64,000 nt of DNA from Acetobacteraceae bacterium (GCA_030041375.1 JASHOA010000006.1:110979-174978), one strand, 5' to 3'; positions 1 through 9,095 are shown, counted from the stretch's first letter. The notes: generated by a model not told the origin, from the letters alone. Made by a program: numbers and translations.

Positions 1-138
1 TCGCAGCTCAAGCGTTTCAAGGACGATGTGCGCGAGGTGGCCAAGGGCTACGAATGCGGCCTTGCGTTTGCCGGCTGGCAGGATCTCCGCGAGGGCGACG
101 TGGTCGAGTGCTTCGAGAGCGAACTCGTTCCGGCATGA
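1..138 (+). CDS. infB: Translation initiation factor IF-2, C-terminal fragment
   Basis: The window opens in frame inside this gene; only the last 45 residues are present, ending ...CFESELVPA and a TGA stop. The segment contains the end of IF-2 domain IV ([24 protein letters not shown]), the part that binds the formyl-methionyl end of initiator tRNA. The identification rests on this conserved tail and on the following rbfA-truB-rpsO-pnp order, which is the classical bacterial arrangement after infB. The stop codon overlaps the rbfA ATG (ATGA), so the two are translationally coupled. The 5' part lies outside the window. Confidence 0.9.
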   Translation, partial: SQLKRFKDDVREVAKGYECGLAFAGWQDLREGDVVECFESELVPA

Positions 139-518
139 AGAGGCGCACGCCCTCGCAGCGTCAGCTCAGAGTCGCGGAGGCGATGCGCCACGTGCTGGCG
201 GAAATCTTTGCGCGGGGGGCGTTTCACGATCCCGAGCTTGCCGGAGCGCAGATCACCGTGACCGAAGTGCGCATCAGCCCCGACCTGAGGCATGCCACGG
301 CGTTCGTCGCCCGCCTTGGACGGAGCGATATCGGGGCCCTGATGCCTGCGCTTCAGCGGGCCGCCCCGTTCCTGCAAGGCGAAGTCGGGCGGGCACTTTC
401 TCTCCGATACACGCCGCAGCTTGCCTTCACCGCCGATGCTGCACTCGAGGCGGCGAGCCGGATCGATGCCGTGCTGCGCTCGCCTGCGGTTGCCAAGGAT
501 CTTGCGCCCGACGGATGA
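135..518 (+). CDS. rbfA: 30S ribosome-binding factor RbfA
   Basis: This 127-residue protein is a KH-fold assembly factor that binds the 5' helix of 16S rRNA during 30S maturation and cold adaptation (family knowledge). The sequence starts [20 protein letters not shown] and carries the typical [19 protein letters not shown] strand-helix core. I chose the ATG at 135 because it overlaps the infB stop by four bases (ATGA); an in-frame upstream ATG at 54 would lie deep inside infB. The stop again overlaps the truB start. Length fits the family (about 120-135 residues). Confidence 0.93.
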   Translation: MKRRTPSQRQLRVAEAMRHVLAEIFARGAFHDPELAGAQITVTEVRISPDLRHATAFVARLGRSDIGALMPALQRAAPFLQGEVGRALSLRYTPQLAFTADAALEAASRIDAVLRSPAVAKDLAPDG

Positions 519-1468
519 GACGAGGGCGCGGGCGACGGCTCGATGGTTGGCTGGTGGTGGACAAACCGGCCGGGATGACCAGCGCCGCCGTTGTCAACCG
601 GGTGAGAAGCGCCTTTGGCGCGGCAAAGGCAGGGCATGGCGGCACGCTCGATCCGCTTGCCACCGGGGTCTTGCCGGTTGCCTTCGGGGCGGCGACGAAG
701 ACGGTGCCGTTCGTGATGGACGGCGCGAAGTGCTACCGCTTCACGCTCCGCTGGGGCGAGGCGCGTGACACCGACGATGCCGACGGAAAAGTGATCGGAA
801 CTTCCGGGGTCAGGCCCGGGGAGGCGGAGATCCGTGCCGTCCTCGATGAATTCCGCGGCGAGATCATGCAGGTGCCGCCGACTTTCTCGGCGGTCAAGAT
901 CGGCGGCGCGCGCGCCTATGATCTTGCGCGTGGTGGGGAACCGGCGGTGCTCCAGGCGAGGCCGGCGCGGGTCGAGCGGTTCGAGCTGATCGGGTGGGCC
1001 GACGAAGATCACGCGGAGTTCGAGGTGGTCTGCGGCAAAGGGGTCTACATGCGGAGCCTGGCGCGCGACCTTGCGCTCCGGGTGGGCACGCTAGGGCATG
1101 TCGCCGCCCTCAGGAGGCTGAGGGTCGGCCCGTTTACTGTCGCGGCGGCAATTCCGCTGGACAAGATTTGCGGGACGGAGGATAGGACCGCCGCTTCTCC
1201 GGACCTCCTGCTTCCGGTCGTGACCGCGCTGGCCGACATCCCGGCGGTGGCCCTGACCAGGGCGGAGGCTGCTTCTTTGCTCTCCGGCCAGGCAGTGAGC
1301 CTGGTCGGGCTGATGGGGCGGATTCCGGAACTCGCCGACCCGGACGGGGGTCTGGTGCGGGCGATGGCGGGGGGGCAGGTGCTCGGGCTCGGCCGGCTCA
1401 CGGGGGGTTGGTTGAAGCCGGAGCGGCTTCTCGTTCAGAGAGGAGAAACCGATGTCGATCACGGCTGA
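515..1468 (+). CDS. truB: tRNA pseudouridine(55) synthase TruB
   Basis: This 317-residue enzyme isomerises U55 in the T-loop of tRNAs. The sequence has the family signature [12 protein letters not shown] near the N-terminus and [15 protein letters not shown], with the catalytic Asp at about residue 46. It also has [20 protein letters not shown] and [11 protein letters not shown], and a C-terminal PUA-like segment follows. The ATG at 515 overlaps the rbfA stop (ATGA); the open frame extends further upstream but only through infB/rbfA sequence. The 3' end overlaps rpsO by 17 bases, so the rpsO Shine-Dalgarno sequence (AGAGAGGAGAAACC) lies inside truB. Confidence 0.95.
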   Translation: MRRGRGRRLDGWLVVDKPAGMTSAAVVNRVRSAFGAAKAGHGGTLDPLATGVLPVAFGAATKTVPFVMDGAKCYRFTLRWGEARDTDDADGKVIGTSGVRPGEAEIRAVLDEFRGEIMQVPPTFSAVKIGGARAYDLARGGEPAVLQARPARVERFELIGWADEDHAEFEVVCGKGVYMRSLARDLALRVGTLGHVAALRRLRVGPFTVAAAIPLDKICGTEDRTAASPDLLLPVVTALADIPAVALTRAEAASLLSGQAVSLVGLMGRIPELADPDGGLVRAMAGGQVLGLGRLTGGWLKPERLLVQRGETDVDHG

Positions 1469-1721
1469 GCGCAGGCAGGCGCTCGTTTCCGAGTATGCGA
1501 CTACGGCTGCGGATACCGGCAGCCCGGAAGTGCAGGTGGCACTGCTTTCGGAGCGGATCGCCAATCTCACCGAGCATCTGAAGGCGCACGGCAAGGATTT
1601 CCACAGCCGCCGGGGCCTTCTCACCCTGGTGGGGCGGCGGCGGCGGCTGCTCGATTATCTGAAGGCGAAGGACGCCAAACGCTACGAAACCCTGATCGGG
1701 CGGCTCAATCTTCGCCGCTGA
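1452..1721 (+). CDS. rpsO: Small ribosomal subunit protein uS15
   Basis: This 89-residue primary-binding protein of the 30S platform recognises the 16S rRNA three-way junction. The sequence shows the whole family pattern: [34 protein letters not shown] and [13 protein letters not shown]. The exact family length and strong GAGGAGA ribosome-binding site support the ATG at 1452. It overlaps the end of truB by 17 bases. A 333-base spacer separates it from pnp, unlike the overlapping genes before it. Confidence 0.97.
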   Translation: MSITAERRQALVSEYATTAADTGSPEVQVALLSERIANLTEHLKAHGKDFHSRRGLLTLVGRRRRLLDYLKAKDAKRYETLIGRLNLRR

Positions 1722-2054
1722 ACGTGGCTTTGCTGGCGCGGGCACCTATATAGCTCAGCACTTGTGCGAGCAGAGCAAGGAACGGAATTCCCGCTGCCAT
1801 GGGGGCACGGGGCAACTGGCCGGGGAAGATTCCCCGGCTGCCGCGATGGCGGCGGACCGGGCGTTGAGCCGATTCAATCCATCCGGGCAAAGGGGACCAA
1901 CGACGGCGTTTCCGGCCGCATGGCCTGCGGACCTGCCGCTCAGGCAGGCCGCTTCCATGCAGCCCGAGGCGCCGCCCCCCGCAGCCGACAGAGGGAAGGG
2001 ACCGTGTTCTGAGTCCGGTTGCCGGAAATCGCCTGGCCTGAAGGATCGAGGGTG
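1722..2054 (+). other. rpsO-pnp spacer / pnp leader
   Basis: This 333-base interval has no convincing gene; the short frames in it have no recognisable protein. Its clearest element is the hairpin at 1819-1838. In other bacteria the rpsO-pnp spacer carries a promoter and an RNase III-cleaved stem through which PNPase represses its own mRNA. That role is an inference here. No T-tract follows the hairpin, so a simple intrinsic terminator is unlikely. Confidence 0.5.
1819..1838 (+). promoter_or_regulatory. Stem-loop in the pnp leader
   Basis: GCCGGGGA and TCCCCGGC form a perfect 8-bp stem around an AGAT tetraloop. It lies about 215 bases upstream of pnp, with no T-run after it. It could be a processing or autoregulation stem of the pnp leader; the function is inferred from position only. 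Confidence 0.45.
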
Positions 2055-4226
2055 ATGGTCAATTATTTCCGCAAGGAGTTGGATTGGGGCGGGCGGAAGC
2101 TGGTGCTGGAGACCGGCAAGATCGCCCGCCAGGCCGACGGGGCAGTGATGGTGCGCTATGGCGATACCGTGGTGCTGGCGACCGCGGTCGGCGTGAAAGG
2201 CGCGCGTCCGGGACAGGATTTCTTTCCGCTGACGGTGAACTACCAGGAGAAGAGTTTTGCCGCGGGCAAGATTCCCGGTGGGTTCTTCAAGCGTGAGGGG
2301 CGGCCGACCGAGAAGGAGACACTGGTTAGCCGGTTGATCGACCGGCCGATCCGGCCGCTGTTTCCCGATCGGTTACGCAACGAAGTGCAGGTGATCGCAA
2401 CCGTCTTGAGCCACGATCTCGAGAACGATCCGGACATCGTGGCGATGATCGGAAGTTCCGCCGCACTGACCTTTTCCGGCATTCCGTTTTTCGGACCGGT
2501 GGGTGCGGCGAGGGTCGGGCTGATCGACGGCGCTTTCGTGCTCAATCCGACGGCTGCCGAGCGCGCATGTTCGGCGCTCGATCTTGTCGTTGCCGGAACG
2601 GCGAAGGGCGTCCTGATGGTCGAGAGCGAGGCGAAGGAGCTCTCGGAGGAAAAGATGCTGGAGGCGGTGATGTTCGGTCACGCTGGTTTCCAGCCAGTGA
2701 TCCAGGCGATCATCGAGCTTGCCGAGCATGCGGCAAAGGAACCCTGGCCGTTGCCGGAGGCGGGTGCGGCGGAAAAGGTGCTCGGCGAGCGCGTGGCAGA
2801 GCTGGCGCGGGCGGCGCTCACCGAGGCCTATCGGGAGAAGGTGAAGCAGGTGCGCGCCGAGAAGGTGGCGGCGGCGCGCGCGGCAGCCACGGCAGCGCTG
2901 GCAGCCGAAGGGGTGGAGGCGGCGGATCTGACGTTCCATTTCGAGGCGCTCGAGTCGGAGATCGTGCGCCGGGCAATTCTCGAGACCGGCATCCGCATCG
3001 ACGGACGTGACACGAAGACGATCCGGCCGATACTGGCCGAGGTCGGCGTGCTGCCGCGCACGCATGGCAGCGCGCTCTTTACGCGCGGCGAGACGCAGGC
3101 GCTGTGCGTGGCCACTCTCGGCACAGGCCAGGATGAGCAGGTGATCGACGCGCTCGATGGCGAATATCGCGAGCACTTCATGCTGCACTACAATTTCCCG
3201 CCCTACTCGGTGGGTGAAACCGGAAGGATGGGCAGCCCGGGCCGGCGCGAAATCGGTCACGGCAAGCTCGCCTGGCGCGCGGTGCATCCGCTTCTGCCCG
3301 ACAAGGAGAGCTTTCCCTACACGATGCGGGTGGTGAGCGAGATCACGGAGAGCAATGGCAGCTCTTCGATGGCGACCGTATGTGGCGCGTCGCTTTCATT
3401 GATGGATGCCGGCGTGCCCCTGAAGCGCCCGGTGGCCGGCATCGCGATGGGGCTGATCAAGGAGGAGGAGAACTTTGCCGTACTCTCCGACATCATTGGC
3501 GACGAGGACCATCTCGGTGACATGGATTTCAAGGTAGCCGGCACCGAGCAGGGCGTGACCAGCCTGCAGATGGACATCAAGATCACCTCGATCACGCCGG
3601 CGATCATGTGGGTCGCGCTTGCACAAGCGCGCGAGGGGCGCCTGCACATCCTGGGCGAGATGGCCAAGGCGCTGACCGGGCATCGCAGCGATGTGGCAGC
3701 GACGGCGCCCAGGATCACCGTGATGACGGTGCCGAAGGAGAAGATCCGCGAGGTGATCGGCAGTGGAGGTAAAGTGATCCGCGAGATCACCGAACAGACC
3801 GGGACCAAGATCGACATCGACGATGACGGAACGATCAAGATTGCCGCCACCGATCAGAAGCAGGCGCAAGCCGCGATCGACTGGATCCGCGGTATCGTCG
3901 CCGAGCCCGAGCTTGGCGTTATATACAACGGCAAGGTGGTGAAGACGACCGAGTTTGGCGCTTTCGTCAATTTTCTCGGCACCCGCGACGGTCTTGTGCA
4001 CATCAGCGAGTTGGCGCAAGGCCGGGTCGGGAGGACGACCGACGTCGTCAATGTGGGTGATGCGGTGAAGGTGAAGGTGATCGGCTTCGACGAGCGCGGC
4101 AAGGTCAAGCTGTCGATGCGCGTGGTGGACCAAGCGACCGGCGAGGACATCACGGACAAGGTCGGGCCGAAAGGCGGCCGGGAGAGGCGCGAACGCCAGG
4201 TCCCGGACGAGGCCGCGGCTGGTTAG
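2055..4226 (+). CDS. pnp: Polyribonucleotide nucleotidyltransferase (PNPase)
   Basis: This 723-residue phosphorolytic 3'-5' exoribonuclease acts in mRNA decay and sRNA turnover. Domain order is visible: first RNase PH domain ([16 protein letters not shown]..., residues about 1-220), an alpha-helical linker, and a second RNase PH domain ([14 protein letters not shown]...[12 protein letters not shown]). A KH domain with [12 protein letters not shown] follows at about residues 565-580, then an S1 domain ([20 protein letters not shown]) from about 620. The ATG at 2055 gives the family N-terminus; a GTG one codon earlier and an in-frame ATG at 2019 are less likely. It follows rpsO in the usual order. 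Confidence 0.96.
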   Translation: MVNYFRKELDWGGRKLVLETGKIARQADGAVMVRYGDTVVLATAVGVKGARPGQDFFPLTVNYQEKSFAAGKIPGGFFKREGRPTEKETLVSRLIDRPIRPLFPDRLRNEVQVIATVLSHDLENDPDIVAMIGSSAALTFSGIPFFGPVGAARVGLIDGAFVLNPTAAERACSALDLVVAGTAKGVLMVESEAKELSEEKMLEAVMFGHAGFQPVIQAIIELAEHAAKEPWPLPEAGAAEKVLGERVAELARAALTEAYREKVKQVRAEKVAAARAAATAALAAEGVEAADLTFHFEALESEIVRRAILETGIRIDGRDTKTIRPILAEVGVLPRTHGSALFTRGETQALCVATLGTGQDEQVIDALDGEYREHFMLHYNFPPYSVGETGRMGSPGRREIGHGKLAWRAVHPLLPDKESFPYTMRVVSEITESNGSSSMATVCGASLSLMDAGVPLKRPVAGIAMGLIKEEENFAVLSDIIGDEDHLGDMDFKVAGTEQGVTSLQMDIKITSITPAIMWVALAQAREGRLHILGEMAKALTGHRSDVAATAPRITVMTVPKEKIREVIGSGGKVIREITEQTGTKIDIDDDGTIKIAATDQKQAQAAIDWIRGIVAEPELGVIYNGKVVKTTEFGAFVNFLGTRDGLVHISELAQGRVGRTTDVVNVGDAVKVKVIGFDERGKVKLSMRVVDQATGEDITDKVGPKGGRERRERQVPDEAAAG

Positions 4227-4536
4227 CGCCCCGTTCTGACGTTCCTCCCGGCGGGCAAGCAGGGGGGATCGGGACGCCGGCCCGTCATTTTTCTTGAATC
4301 GACTGCTTGCCCGCTTTGTTCCTTGCATGGTGCGACGAATGGTTCGGAAGACGTGAATCGCCCGTGAATAACTGGTTCGAATGGCGTTCAAGATGCGTGC
4401 AAAGCTGCGCTGCGAGTCCGGCTTTCGTTCAAAAGAGGACAGAGGAAGAGAGTTGCTCGCAAAGGTCTTTCATCTCTGATACACTTTGCTATGAGAGGGA
4501 AAGAGCCGAGGAACCAACGTCGGTTCGGAGGAGGCG
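4227..4536. other. Gene-free spacer after pnp
   Basis: I see no supportable gene in this 310-base interval. A weak terminator-like element lies at 4273-4292. Close to the next gene there is a promoter-like pair, TTGCTC at 4453 and GATACA at 4478, but the 19-base spacing is poor. Confidence 0.4.
4273..4292 (+). terminator. Weak candidate terminator of the infB-pnp operon
   Basis: GACG and CGTC form a short stem around CCGGCC, followed by ATTTTT. The stem is only four pairs, so the call depends mainly on the T-run and the position 47 bases after pnp. Confidence 0.3.
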
Positions 4537-5949
4537 ATGAAGGCACTCAATGCCTTGCGGATCGGGGGCGTGGACGTGCTGCCCCTCATCGAGGGCGGCA
4601 AGGGCATTTCCATCTCGAACGGGATCTCCTCGGGGCACTGGGCGGCGGCCGGCGGGATCGGCACGTTCAGTTCCGTGAATGCGGACAGCTATGACGAAAC
4701 GGGGCGGATCGTGCCGCAGACCTATCGTGGCCGGACACGGCGCGAGCGGCATGAGGAGCTGATCCGCTATGCGATCAAAGGCGGCATTACGCAGGCGCGG
4801 CGGGCGCGGGAGCTGGCCGGCACCCTCGGGCGCATCCACACCAATATTCTCTGGGAGATGGCGGGCGCAGAGCGGGTGATCTGCGAGGTGCTTGAAGGTG
4901 CCAAGGGGATGATCAACGGCATCACCTGCGGTGCCGGGATGCCCTACAGGCTGGCCGAGATCGCGGCCCGTTTCGGCGTCTATTATTATCCGATCATTTC
5001 CTCCGCGCGCGCCTTCAATGCGCTCTGGAAGCGTGCCTATCACAAGGTTTCGGATTTGCTCGGCGGCGTCGTGTACGAGGATCCCTGGCTTGCCGGCGGC
5101 CACAATGGCCTTTCCAACAGCGAGGATCCGCGGAAGCCGGAGGCGCCGTTCCCGCGTGTGCTCGCGTTGCGGAAGCTGATGCGCGAGTTCGGTCTGGCGG
5201 AGACGCCAATTATCATGGCCGGCGGCGTGTGGTGGCTCGACGAATGGGAGGACTGGATCGACAATCCGGACCTCGGGCCGATCGCTTTCCAGTTCGGCAC
5301 GCGGCCGCTGCTCACCCGAGAGAGTCCGATCGGCGATGCATGGAAGCAGCGGCTGCTCGAGTTGAAAGAGGGGGATGTCTTCCTCAATCACTTCAGCCCG
5401 ACCGGATTCTATTCCTCGGCAGTGAAGAATGGTTTCCTCAACGAACTGAAGGAACGTTCGGAGCGCCAGGTTGCCTATGCCACCGAGACGATCGGCGAGC
5501 ATGTGGCGGTGTACGGTGTCGGCCCGCGCAAGCGTCCGGTGTACCTGACACCAGCCGATCTCGAGCGGGTCCGGAACTGGGAGCGGCAGGGCTTCACGGA
5601 GGCAATGCGTACGCCCGATTCGACGCTGATCTTCGTGACACCGGAGAAGGCCGCGGAAATTCGCGAGGACCAGATTGCCTGCATGGGTTGCCTCAGCGCG
5701 TGCCGGTTCTCGAACTGGAGCGATGGAGCGCCGAGCTATAGCACGGGCAAGAAGGCCGATCCGCGCAGCTTCTGTATCCAGAAGACGTTACAGGCGATTG
5801 CGCATCGGTCGAATGTGCCGGATGCGATCGAGCGGAACCTGATGTTCAGCGGCGCCAATGCGTTCCGTTTTGCATCCGACCCGTTCTACTCGAACGGCTT
5901 CATCCCGACGGTGCGGGAGCTGGTGGAGCGGATCCTGACCGGTCGCTGA
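4537..5949 (+). CDS. Nitronate monooxygenase-like FMN flavoprotein
   Basis: This 470-residue protein belongs to the 2-nitropropane dioxygenase/NMO TIM-barrel family, which uses FMN to oxidise alkyl nitronates; some members are enoyl reductases. Visible features are the N-terminal GGKGISISNGISSG loop, ITCGAGMPYRLAEIA, YYYPIISSARAFNALWKRAY and PIIMAGGVWWLDEWEDW (phosphate-binding region). It is longer than typical NMOs (about 320-370). The C-terminal extension carries a cysteine cluster: C382, C385 and C389 (ACMGCLSACRF) plus C413, which could bind an iron-sulfur cluster or zinc. The true substrate is unknown. The start has an acceptable GGAGGAGGCG ribosome-binding site directly upstream. Confidence 0.8.
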   Translation: MKALNALRIGGVDVLPLIEGGKGISISNGISSGHWAAAGGIGTFSSVNADSYDETGRIVPQTYRGRTRRERHEELIRYAIKGGITQARRARELAGTLGRIHTNILWEMAGAERVICEVLEGAKGMINGITCGAGMPYRLAEIAARFGVYYYPIISSARAFNALWKRAYHKVSDLLGGVVYEDPWLAGGHNGLSNSEDPRKPEAPFPRVLALRKLMREFGLAETPIIMAGGVWWLDEWEDWIDNPDLGPIAFQFGTRPLLTRESPIGDAWKQRLLELKEGDVFLNHFSPTGFYSSAVKNGFLNELKERSERQVAYATETIGEHVAVYGVGPRKRPVYLTPADLERVRNWERQGFTEAMRTPDSTLIFVTPEKAAEIREDQIACMGCLSACRFSNWSDGAPSYSTGKKADPRSFCIQKTLQAIAHRSNVPDAIERNLMFSGANAFRFASDPFYSNGFIPTVRELVERILTGR

Positions 5950-6026
5950 GGACCTCGCGGCCGGATAGACGCGAGTCGGCCGGCTTGGCATAAGCACGGG
6001 GTCGACCGGCGGAGGGGCGAAGGGGA

Positions 6027-6899
6027 TTGTCCAGCGTCAGCCTCGAGCGGCGTGCCAGCCTGATCGTGCTCGGCAACGAGAAGGGCGGATCCGGAAAATC
6101 GACGACCGCGATGCACCTGATCGTGGGGCTGCTCAGGGACGGCTACCGGGTCGGTGCGATCGATCTCGATGCGCGGCAGGCGACGCTTTCCGGCTATATT
6201 GCCGCGCGCGAGGCGTTCGCTGCCGCCAAGGGGGTGGCGTTGGGGTTGCCAAGGTTCGCGGCGGTCCTGCGGAGCGAGGCAGACAGCAGGGCCGCGGCCG
6301 AAGAGGAGGAGCGGGGTCGGTTTTCCCGCGCTCTCGGCGAACTCTCCCGTGAGTGCGAGATCGTGGTCATCGATTGTCCCGGTGCCGATACATATCTGAG
6401 CCGCCTCGGTCATGCGCGCGCCGACACGCTGATCACGCCGATCAACGACAGTTTCGTCGATTTTGCCATGCTGGCGAAGGTCGATCCCGACAACCATGAC
6501 GTGGTGCAGCCGAGCATCTATAGCGAGATGGTTTGGCAGGCGCGCAAGGCACGTTTCGCGCGCGACCGCGGGCGAATTGATTGGATCGTCATGCGCAACC
6601 GCCTCGGCGCGATCGCCCAGCGCAACAAGCGTGATGTCGGAGCGACCCTCGAACTTCTGGCCAAGCGGATCGGCTTTCGCACCGTGAAGGGATTCGGGGA
6701 GCGGGTGATCTTCCGCGAACTGTTCCTGCAGGGCTTGACGTTGATGGATGTGCGCGACGCCAGCCTCGGCATTTCGCTCGGGATGAGTCACGTCGCCGCC
6801 CGGGCGGAGGTCAGGGCGCTGATCGGGGCGATTCGCAAACCCCCGCCGGCGAAGGTACTCAGGGCGGCCGGTTGCGAGCCGGCCGAGCAGGCGGTATAG
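6027..6899 (+). CDS. mipZ: MipZ-type division-plane positioning ATPase
   Basis: This 290-residue ParA/MinD-superfamily ATPase carries the deviant Walker A motif NEKGGSGKSTT (Lys24) with a preceding hydrophobic strand LIVLG, plus IVVIDCPGAD as the Walker B strand. MipZ forms a gradient from ParB-bound origins in alphaproteobacteria and inhibits FtsZ polymerisation away from midcell (family knowledge). The start is TTG at 6027 behind a strong GGAGGGGCGAAGGGGA tract; no ATG is available upstream that keeps this spacing. Length is close to Caulobacter MipZ. It follows the flavoprotein by 77 bases and is 15 bases ahead of tRNA-Thr. Confidence 0.87.
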   Translation: MSSVSLERRASLIVLGNEKGGSGKSTTAMHLIVGLLRDGYRVGAIDLDARQATLSGYIAAREAFAAAKGVALGLPRFAAVLRSEADSRAAAEEEERGRFSRALGELSRECEIVVIDCPGADTYLSRLGHARADTLITPINDSFVDFAMLAKVDPDNHDVVQPSIYSEMVWQARKARFARDRGRIDWIVMRNRLGAIAQRNKRDVGATLELLAKRIGFRTVKGFGERVIFRELFLQGLTLMDVRDASLGISLGMSHVAARAEVRALIGAIRKPPPAKVLRAAGCEPAEQAV

Positions 6900-6914
6900 C
6901 GGCCGTCCCGGCGT

Positions 6915-6986
<72 letters not shown>

Positions 6987-7284
6987 AAGACTTAGGTCCC
7001 TGCTAGCCACTCCGCGAGAGGGTGCCAGCCACTCTCGAGTTTTCATTTCGTTCCCGGCAGGCGCGCGATCGGTGCTTCTCATGGGGAACCAGGCGTGGCC
7101 GACGGCGGTCGCGGCGTGGACCTCCTGCCGTGCGGATGCCGGCGCTGCCACCGAGCTGAAGCGGGCGTCAACCTCGGGGAAACCGCAAACTGCATTGAGA
7201 TCGGCCGCCTGGTCCGCTTCTACGGGCTCACCCGGCCGGGAGCAGCCGGTCCGATCGACCGCAGCGGCGGCGGCTCGTTTCGGA

Positions 7285-7300
7285 TGTGACGCAGGTCACA
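7285..7300. promoter_or_regulatory. CRP/FNR-family operator-like palindrome
   Basis: TGTGA-CGCAGG-TCACA is a perfect match to the CRP-type consensus TGTGA-N6-TCACA. As an inverted repeat it is TGTGAC/GTCACA with a 4-base spacer. It lies in non-coding DNA. Which regulator binds it cannot be read from the sequence. Confidence 0.6.
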
Positions 7301-7381
7301 TTCCTTGTGCCGTCGACGCGATAGAGAGCGGTTGCATTCTCGGATGGCTTCCTCCCGCCAGTCCGGGGGGCTCGCAAACTC

Positions 7382-7422
7382 GCCGCCGGGTAGCGCTGGA
7401 GTACTGCCCGGCGGCAATTTTT
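7382..7422 (+). terminator. Strong intrinsic terminator on the plus strand
   Basis: GCCGCCGGG (7382-7390) pairs perfectly with CCCGGCGGC (7407-7415) around a 16-base loop and is followed by AATTTTT. The reverse strand lacks a T-tract, so it acts on plus-strand transcription. No annotated coding gene lies directly upstream. Confidence 0.8.
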
Positions 7423-7454
7423 CCCGCCACGGCATCGTGATTGGACGGTGCGGG

Positions 7455-8063
7455 TCACCCCCACTTCGCGAGGGCCGCGATCAACGCGGTGGAATTCGTG
7501 ACCTCCGCGACTGTCCTGAGCGCGGCGATGGCCGTTACGTGCTGAGTCTCATCGAAGGCTGCGCAGCAATCGGCGAGGACGATCGAGCGGAATTCCCGCA
7601 ATTCGGCGTCACGCACCGTGGAGGCCACGGCGGTGTTGGTAGCGATGCCGCTGACCGCCAGTGTGTCGATCCCGGTATGGCGCAGCACCCAGTCGAGGCG
7701 GCTCATGTAGAACGCGGAATAACCCACCTTCTCGACCGCGATGTCCGCCGGCGCGAGGGAAGCGACGAGGGCATGGCCCCGGCTACTCGGGGCAAAATCG
7801 CCGCGACGGAGAAACGGGCGGAGCGCCTTCAGGCGCGGCGCGATGATGGGCTCGCCGCTGCGGCCGGGAACAAGCGTGAAGTGCGTGGAGACGACAAGCC
7901 CGCCCGTCCGGCGTACGGCGGCGGCGAGGGGAGCGAGGCGGGCGGGCAATGCCGCCATGGCCGCCACACTCACGCCGGCCCGCGCAAAGGCACCGGCGGG
8001 ATCGAGGAAGTCGTTCTGGAGATCGATGAGAACGAGAGCGAGGCAGGCGGGGTCGGTGATCAT
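7455..8063 (-). CDS. Isochorismatase-family hydrolase lacking the catalytic Cys
   Basis: This 202-residue alpha/beta protein of the isochorismatase-like (cysteine hydrolase) family has LALVLIDLQNDFLDPAGA, with the first catalytic Asp in IDLQ. Further conserved blocks are VSTHF and VEKVGYSAFYMSRLDWVL, with the usual Lys. The nucleophile motif, normally T-x-x-C-V-x-x-T-x-R-x-A, reads TNTAVASTVRDA, so the catalytic Cys is Ala. Family members without this Cys (YecD-like) exist and their activity is generally unknown. The gene is on the same strand as the phosphonate operon but 234 bases beyond phnV, so a link to it is only possible. Confidence 0.8.
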   Translation of the reverse strand: MITDPACLALVLIDLQNDFLDPAGAFARAGVSVAAMAALPARLAPLAAAVRRTGGLVVSTHFTLVPGRSGEPIIAPRLKALRPFLRRGDFAPSSRGHALVASLAPADIAVEKVGYSAFYMSRLDWVLRHTGIDTLAVSGIATNTAVASTVRDAELREFRSIVLADCCAAFDETQHVTAIAALRTVAEVTNSTALIAALAKWG

Positions 8064-8297
8064 CGCGGGGACTCCATGATGAACTTACCGGATCGATCTC
8101 CTTATGCAACAAGAGCGAGGTCGGCCGCGAGCCGCAGAGCGGGCGCGCGGGGAAACCGGCGGGCGGCCCGTGGAGAGGCGCCGCGGATGACCTGCTTGTG
8201 GTGAGCCATGTCCGTCCCGGACGGCGAGCGGCTCTTCACCGCTCCATCCCGAAAGATCGAAGCAGGCGAAGATCATCAGATCCGTCGGCCGGCGCGA

Positions 8298-9095
8298 TCA
8301 GCGCTGCGCGGCCTTGATCGGAATGCGCGAGAGGGCAATCAGCACTGCGAGCGCGGTCACTGCGAGCAGCACGGTGAGGGCGCTTCCGTCAAACACCGCG
8401 CCGCGGTCGGTGATGCCGAAGATGCCGACCGGCAGCGTCACCCAGCCGGGCGGATACACCATCACGGTCGCGCCGAGCTCGCCCATGGAAAGCGCAAAGC
8501 TCAGGCTGAAGGCGGCGATCAGGTAGGGGAGCAGAAGAGGCAGCGTGACGCGGCGCAGGCGATACCAGGGGCGCGCGCCGAGACTTTCGGCCACCTGCTC
8601 GTAGTCGGGCGTGATGCGCGAAAGACCGGCGGAAACATTGCCGTAGCTGTAGGCGGAGACCAGCACGAAGTGCGCGACGAAGACGATGGCAAGGGTGCCG
8701 TTCAGCAAGAGGGGTGGCCGGCTGAAGGCGACCAAGAGGCCGAGCCCGACGGAAACCGAGGGCACCGCGCTCGGGATGAAGAACACGATGTCGAGCACGC
8801 GGCGCGGCAGAGGGCGTGTGTTGCGGAGCGCGAGCGCCGCCCAGCTTCCGTTGACCAGCGCAAGCCCGCTTGCGAGCAGGCCAGTGACGATGCTTGCGCG
8901 CAGCATCGCCGCCGAGGAGCCGTGCAGGGCATTCGCGTAATGCTGGAGGGTGAAATGGCTCGGCAACACGCCGTTCCATTGCCCGGTGATGCTGGCCAGG
9001 ATGATGATGACGGCAGGCAGCGCATAGATGACGCCGACCAGCAGGGCGAGCACCGCCCAGGCGACGGTGCGCCCGGCTCTAGACCAGACCAGCAC
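8298..9095 (-). CDS. phnV: 2-Aminoethylphosphonate ABC transporter permease PhnV-like
   Basis: This 265-residue inner-membrane permease of the binding-protein-dependent type has about six transmembrane segments. The first is AWAVLALLVGVIYALPAVIIIL. The EAA loop region reads VAESLGARPWYRLRRVTLPLLLP. Its start overlaps the end of the previous permease gene by 17 bases, so the two probably form a heterodimeric channel. Assignment to 2-aminoethylphosphonate rests on the adjacent phnS-type binding protein and the phnWAY catabolic genes. It is the last gene of the phn operon. Confidence 0.83.
   Translation of the reverse strand: MLVWSRAGRTVAWAVLALLVGVIYALPAVIIILASITGQWNGVLPSHFTLQHYANALHGSSAAMLRASIVTGLLASGLALVNGSWAALALRNTRPLPRRVLDIVFFIPSAVPSVSVGLGLLVAFSRPPLLLNGTLAIVFVAHFVLVSAYSYGNVSAGLSRITPDYEQVAESLGARPWYRLRRVTLPLLLPYLIAAFSLSFALSMGELGATVMVYPPGWVTLPVGIFGITDRGAVFDGSALTVLLAVTALAVLIALSRIPIKAAQR

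Larger units (their letters stand above)
6987..7454 (+). other. Gene-free spacer with candidate small-RNA locus
   Basis: This 468-base interval between tRNA-Thr and a convergent gene shows no recognisable protein. It holds a perfect CRP-type palindrome (7285-7300) and, about 80 bases further, a strong plus-strand intrinsic terminator (7382-7422) with no coding gene for it to serve. A short non-coding transcript of about 100-130 nt between them is a reasonable inference. Read-through from tRNA-Thr being stopped 400 bases late is the alternative. Confidence 0.4.

Noticed and set aside
39..50. Extended N-termini for rbfA, truB, kdpE and rfbA from upstream in-frame starts
   Set aside because: The extra residues fall inside the preceding genes and have no similarity to the families; four-base ATGA overlaps give the natural starts.
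2373..3287. Long minus-strand frame opposite pnp (304 codons)
   Set aside because: It is antisense to a clearly real gene, is His/Arg/Leu-rich with no family signature, and is expected from GC-rich codon bias.
8064..8297. Possible 35-codon gene (MAHHKQVIRGASPRAARRFP...) between phnV and the isochorismatase gene
   Set aside because: It is Arg/Ala-rich, has no recognisable family and no good ribosome-binding site; probably chance.
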